Assembly: GCF_000221225.1 (NCBI RefSeq)
Contig: NW_006383036.1
Span: 1,427,587 to 1,491,586 of the forward strand
Direction: 5' to 3'
Length of the DNA stretch: 64,000 nucleotides
Source: Thermochaetoides thermophila DSM 1495
Lineage: Eukaryota > Ascomycota > Sordariomycetes > Sordariales > Chaetomiaceae
This document shows, one piece after another, positions 58,605-64,000 of this stretch. The notes under the pieces were generated by a model. That model worked only from the letters and a program-made list of their open reading frames with translations, had not been told where the DNA came from and made no database searches. A program made the position numbers and the translations under genes. The number at the start of each line of letters is the position of its first letter. Position 1 is the first letter of the stretch.

Positions 58605-61600
58605 GGTTATTGATTCAGAAGGCTTCTAGTCACGCTCCAGTAGGTTGCCTCGGTTCCTCTTCTCTCTCTTTTTTTTTTTTTTTAACCCTTTGAGATCCAC
58701 GTGAAGATACCAATCAAGTCTCCAGTCCTTTTGTCCTTCTCAGCCACGATGAGGGCTTATCCTGTTCCACAGATTGACCACCGAAAGAATCCTCACAAAA
58801 ATTGCAATGCCGATCGGCGCGGATATCAAGAATGTAGAGCCCGAAATCGACTGCGATCCGGCGCAAGCACTAGGGCAAAGATATCAAAAAATAAGAAGAA
58901 AAATAATACAATAAAGCTGCCGAAAGAACGAAAGGCCAGGTTCCAGACCTGCGGTTAGTGACTGTTGGGCCCTCTGAGGGGAACAGGAACCACGGTATAG
59001 TCGATATCAGCGAAGGCTATCGACTTGACGAAGGTTGAGGAAGGAAGAGAAGAGAGGGAAGTCTTTCCAAGACAGCCACGGCCGGCGAGGCGGAGTTGGA
59101 ATAATAGGTCGTATCAGATCTCTTTACCAGGTCGACTCCCCTAATTCCTCGAGCCCTCGTCTTGGTCGGGACTGAACAATCCCGGCAACAGGTACCGTGT
59201 GAGAAGGGAGATATGGTCTGAGTGCTGGGTAGTTAGGGTACTTGCCCACAAGGGCTTGCACCGGGGTCTGAATGTTCCTGTATCAGACAGGCAGCTGGGG
59301 GGTGTGGATGTGTTTCGGGTTGTTGACCAGATGTTCCTGGCTTGAGTTCGTTCAAGGTCCACGTCCAAGAGTTCTGATCACGACTGAGAGCATTGATCCA
59401 CCATATCCAACTTTCAATCAAAAGCTGAGTTTTTTTAGTTGTAAGTCGTGTTAGCTCATCGGTCGCAAGCCCCCAAAAACCTTTATTAAAGCATGCTTTG
59501 TTCGACAGGAGATGTGCAGGGTATAGATGTGTGTCGCTGAATTTGTCGTTGAGGGATTCCTCAGCATGGGATCGTGATGGAGATCAGACAAAATGTGCGG
59601 CTTCCTGAGCGTAGGGGGAGGTTTGAGATTTGAGGCAGAAGGGGGTGTTTTGGGGTTGTATGTGCTCCAAGAACAGGGAACCGCCCGAGGCGTAAGTCGG
59701 ACAATTGTCAGGGCGCATCTCGTCCCGAGTTGAAACCCTTGCGCAGGTGTGGAAACACAAGTGGAGCAGTGATGGTGTTCCTAGGCTTGGCCATGCAACG
59801 CTATGGCAGCGGCAAGCGAGTGGGGGCGAAAGGTGAGGGGTGGGACCAGAGGGCGACAAGAAAACTTCAGCTTGGTATTCCTGTGGCCTCAGTGGGTGCA
59901 GTGAGAAAGTGAAGAACGCCAACATGACCTCCGTCTTTTACACTTGAAGCATCTTTATCACGTTGTTCCATCTATTGCAGGTTTCCCCAACCACGGCCGG
60001 ACAGTTTTTTTGTGTCTCTGCACGAGCGGCTACCAACCCATCCCCCACATCTTGGTGGACAGCTCTTGGGAAGTGTCGCATCACAGCAGGCACAAAGGCC
60101 ACATTCTGGCTACTGCCGGCCAGCCTCTCGCACACACACCCTTCTAGCAATAGCAATCCAGGTTTTTCAGCACCCCAAGTCATTCACGTTACCAAATCCG
60201 GCGTCAACGCCGAAGAGATTGGTTAACGACACTAGTGCATGAGTGAGCTTGCACTGAGCCATTCGATCGGCGCTTGTTGCTCTTGTAGTCTCTTAAGCAT
60301 AACTCACTTGCGGCCAATTAGGTAACGTGGTGATGCACAGATACCCTCATTGGATGGACCATGGGCAAGAGGAACGGTGTGGCTGCCACACCACTTTGTA
60401 TCCGCCAGCTCTTCTCCTGATAGCACAGCGGATAAGACGATTGGAAAAGCAAAGAGAGGGCATTTACACTAGATGCAGTGGTAGCGACGGATGGAATGCT
60501 GCGCGAATGGGAAAAACCCAGCCATCGTTGGTGTGATTGGGTGTGCCGAGGGCGGCTACAGAGAGTGCAGCCAGCCAATCATAGACCGTGACGCTTCATA
60601 CGTGCAGAGTGAGACCCACATTCAGGGTGGCTGCCCCTCTCCGCCAAGAGCTGGTATCAACTCGTTATTCCTCGTTGCTTTGAACAGGACCAGTGACTCA
60701 AGCTTAGAGATTGCTAAGGTATTTCGTCGAACACTGCATGACACGAGCAGTCGAGGATAAGCACCATAAAATAGCCCCTCATGGAATTTGGTAGTGTGCT
60801 TTGTACATGAACACGCGACTACCATTTGCCAAGCATTTACCTGATGCCTTGCAAAGAAGGTTTTCTGCTAGCTTCTTAAGTCGATATCCACCAGAAATCT
60901 TATATTCAAAGTTTTATGCTTCGAAGCTAGTGTTAGCTTTGATTTTTTTTCCAAGCTGAAACCTTGTTAGCTGTAAGCAATTGTAAACAGTTGTAATGCA
61001 GAGGAGGATGGCTGGGGAACAGTACGTCTGAGCTCGGCGCTCTATCAACGTACTTGCCCTGTGGGCCCAAGGGAGTATCTGGAAAGAGAACCGCACAAAT
61101 AGGGGCCCTTAGCCAGCTTCCGGGAGCCAGAACCTTCTTGGTTGACTGTAAGAGTCGCTGCGGTGAACTTCAATCTTAGCCCATCAAAAACTACTTATTC
61201 GTGCACTCTTTTCTATCAACTAACTTGAGGATAAAAGGCAAAAATTGGCGTATATAGTTGGCAATGGTTTAGTTGAAACATGGCTTCTACAGATTACACG
61301 GGGGCACTTCCGCATCAATTAGTCCATTCTCAGAGTCTCATCCGTATGCCTATTATACAATGTTCGATCGTTAACACTACACGCAAGGGGTGACTTAGAG
61401 TAAGATGATCCACCCTCGAGTATCAATCTTCATAGTATCAACATCTCTTGATCCTGATCTAAGTTCATCAGGGATTTTCCCTCCATATAACCGTCGTCCA
61501 TTGTCAGAGTCATCACACAAGAGTTGCACTGGCTCTTTCAGTCAAGGGCCGGACAGCGCGACTATTGGAGAAAACTAGAGTACACTAGGGAAAACTGGGA

Positions 61601-64000
61601 TGTTGATACTTATCACAAGTTCGCAGTTCCTTGGTTAGCAGTGTAGGCATTTTATGAGAATCTGCCTCATTGACTCTACGCTCCCAGACAGGTAGGTATA
61701 TACAGATAGATTCCTACATGCATTAGTGACTAGTGTATATATTTGCATCTGTTCATCGACATCTAAGTCGGCTTGCTCGGCGCCTCTTCTTGGCTTACTA
61801 TTGGCCAGTTCCCGGCAGACCAAAATTATCTGAACCAATCATGTAGTGCGGTTCGCCTGCCACTTTCCCGATAAGGCTATTCCCAGACCCTGGTACCTCT
61901 CGCCCAACTTTCTTCTCCCCTGACGACTATGGCTACGTTGTTCTAGTGGAGACTCAGCTCTTCGGGCCCCCTCCTCTGCAAACGGTGAAGTTCTGCAACA
62001 ACAGCTTGCAAAAGTCAACTTCTCCTACAAATACAACAGCACATCAAATATGATATCATCACGAATCCTGCATGCGTGTGGACTTGTGATCGAAACGATA
62101 TCCATGTGTTCAGGTGTATTGGGGTGCACATTTTGTATATTTTGTTTAAATTCTGGGGTCTTATCCAGCTTTTAACCTTGAGCGTAACTCTGGGAATTTT
62201 GGCTTGGCAGTTGCTCTCTTAGGTATGGTGAGTGTCTGCACTGGAACAACGTAAACATGGTCTTCTGGCCTGGTTGCTATTGAGTTTCAATCCAACGACA
62301 GTGTAATGACTATGTACTTAGGTATCTAATCCGAACCGGCCTCTTTTACCCGGAATAATCACTTGGGGTACGTGATGTGATGCCAATTGAAGTTCTTTGG
62401 ATGAAACTCTGCTTGTATCAGAACTGACTGCAGTGTTCAGTTCAGTTGCCTTATTCTATCCAACAGTAAAACCATTCTACATCTTTTCACACTTGCCTTA
62501 TAAAGAAGGCTGTTGTGTTCCTCGCAGGGTGTCCTAAACTGCACAGCTGTCGTCACATCATCGACTTTCCTGAAGTCAACTACCCAGGTGCCTAAGGGAA
62601 GTGCCTATGCTAGGTATGTATCTAGCCTCTAACTGGTCTTCTGGCGTATGTAATCTCTACCTTATACGTCAGCTTGATCATAACTTGGTGCAACTCTACG
62701 GATCATCATGCCACTTCCCTAGATGCTAGAGATCAACTGTCTAACTACTCCCAGTAGCTGGGCTTTGCAGAGTGTAGGTCGTGGATATTAAAGGTGGTAT
62801 ATGTCTATCTTTGAGGATTCCCAATCAAGACAAGTCAAGCAATGAAGTCCGTCTGGTGCTAAGGCTTTCAGGAGATCTTGCTTAGGGATATGCAAATCTT
62901 CCAACTGACGCATGCCTTTTGTACATTGACCAGAGACCCTGAACCAGTTAAGAATCCAAACAAGTCTCTTCATCACGTTTAGTAAAGCACAGGTAATTCA
63001 AAGTCATCTCATGTGCTGTTTTAGCATGTTGGTGAGGTCTCACAGGGACATGGAATTCGAAAGTTGAACATCGTTAAGATCAATCGTGCTATGGATATCT
63101 GTCAGAGTTTAACGGGAAAAATGGCATTACTTAGATGATCGGATTTATATCAAGCTATCGTCAATCTATGTTGATAGTTTTTGAGAATTTCCGAGCAATG
63201 TTTTGTGCTTAAAGCCAAGGAGATTTGTCGATTGTACGCTGTGGAACAGGAAGACCCAGCAACAGTTTGGTGCTGGTTGCTGAAAACAGCTCATTTGAGA
63301 GGACCGCGATAATGTGAATAGGTAGCCAACAAGTGGCACTGTAGCATCAAATTTTATAAAAAAATTTTATAAAAAAACTTTTCGTCCTTCAATGAATTTG
63401 TCATTCCATTAAAAAAAAAACTATCACCAGCCATACAGACAGGGACAACCAAGTGTGTCAGAAGCGTTGAAGCAAGACCAAGGCTACCTAATAATAGCAC
63501 AAACCTCACTTGTACGCATCATCGTCATTTCCAGATCAAGCAACACCTATGGTGTGTGCGTACAGTGAACCATTATATATGCACCTGCAGCAACATCATC
63601 ACACTCCCGCTCCAGCTCACCGGGTCTTCCTCTGCGGTATGGTGATTTGCTAATAGCACTGCTTCGATCATCTTGCGGGTTGTATGTTTTGAAACCCTTC
63701 TAACTGGTCCTCTGTTATTCAGAAGCATTCTATAGACACCTTGTGAGAGAGAAGTGGAACTACATATTTCAAGAAACAAAAGGAAACCAAGCATTGCGGA
63801 TCAAATGGTGACTGCTTGTCTGTAAAATGTGAGTGGATTTTCAACTTCAACAAGCGTTATACCCATGTATTTTAAGATTCTTGCTTCAACTCCTTATGGG
63901 AGGAGTCATACATAGCAAGAAACGAGAGGTACTCTATACATTCTTTGATGAGAGCTCATCTGAAGCTGATGGCACCGCTGTTGCTGCTTGCTGATCAATG
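58605..64000. other. Gene-poor right end, 5.4 kb
   Basis: No ORF longer than 113 codons and none conserved. T-run at 58668-58683. The stretch from about 61100 to the window end is AT-rich, with a duplicated ATTTTATAAAAAAA unit at 63350-63378 and an A-run near 63411-63420. Degenerate transposon DNA is possible, but no paired ends or coding relics were identified by eye. Confidence 0.55.

Noticed and set aside
1..64000. CRISPR arrays, prophage, bacterial operons, secondary-metabolite cluster
   Set aside because: No regularly spaced repeats, no PKS/NRPS/terpene genes and no bacterial-type gene packing; genes are intron-bearing and functionally unrelated.
1..64000. Dispersed 5S rRNA genes
   Set aside because: Common in filamentous fungi, but no stretch matching the 5S internal control region was seen by eye.

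Overview
The window is genomic DNA from a filamentous ascomycete (Pezizomycotina, most likely a Sordariomycete). It shows short spliceosomal introns, mostly 50-110 nt, with GTRNGT donors and CTRAC branch motifs. Coding DNA is GC-rich, intergenic DNA is long and AT/homopolymer-rich, and there is a complete set of typical filamentous-fungal genes, including a multi-HAMP group III histidine kinase. Nothing bacterial, viral or organellar was seen. The genus was not determined.

Layout, left to right: (1) 1-2041, minus strand: 5' part of the os-1/nik-1 osmosensing histidine kinase, cut by the window edge. (2) 2042-6702: gene-free, with degenerate transposon relics: a ~900-bp element with mariner-like inverted ends, and a second ~155-bp repeat family present three times. 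(3) 6703-8307: tRNA dihydrouridine synthase DUS2, convergent with the PP2A methylesterase PPE1 (8708-10250, minus). (4) 11229-13850, minus: FLC/TRP-like membrane protein. (5) 16698-20471, minus: large intronless C2H2 zinc-finger protein. (6) 23641-23760, minus: intron-containing tRNA-Arg(ACG). (7) 24742-25048, minus, and 25510-26170, plus: divergent pair CMC2 / prefoldin subunit 2. (8) 29837-30978: HAP3/NF-YB. (9) 32191-34687: RRN3, the Pol I initiation factor, eight exons. (10) 34688-40565: 5.9 kb without a gene. (11) 40566-44198: secreted copper radical oxidase carrying five WSC domains. (12) 46654-47666, minus: Ran GTPase. (13) 48894-49829, minus: NAS2 proteasome chaperone. (14) 51092-54282: RhoGEF with an in-frame TGA inside its DH domain. 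(15) 55277-~55994: Rtc3/SBDS-like protein. (16) 58041-58604, minus: small fungal membrane protein of the DUF7727 type. (17) 58605-64000: gene-poor, AT-rich.

The genes are mainly independent housekeeping functions (tRNA modification, PP2A control, chaperones, Pol I and CCAAT transcription, nuclear transport, proteasome assembly) and form no cluster or operon-like unit. I found no convincing new multi-gene system. The points most worth checking are the transposon relics at 4.3-6.2 kb, the five-WSC oxidase with G-rich tracts upstream and in intron 1, the nonsense codon in the RhoGEF, two stopless 3n introns, and the possible alternative N-termini of DUS2 and HAP3.

Exon coordinates were worked out by hand from splice consensus and from remembered family conservation. 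No database search or RNA evidence was available.
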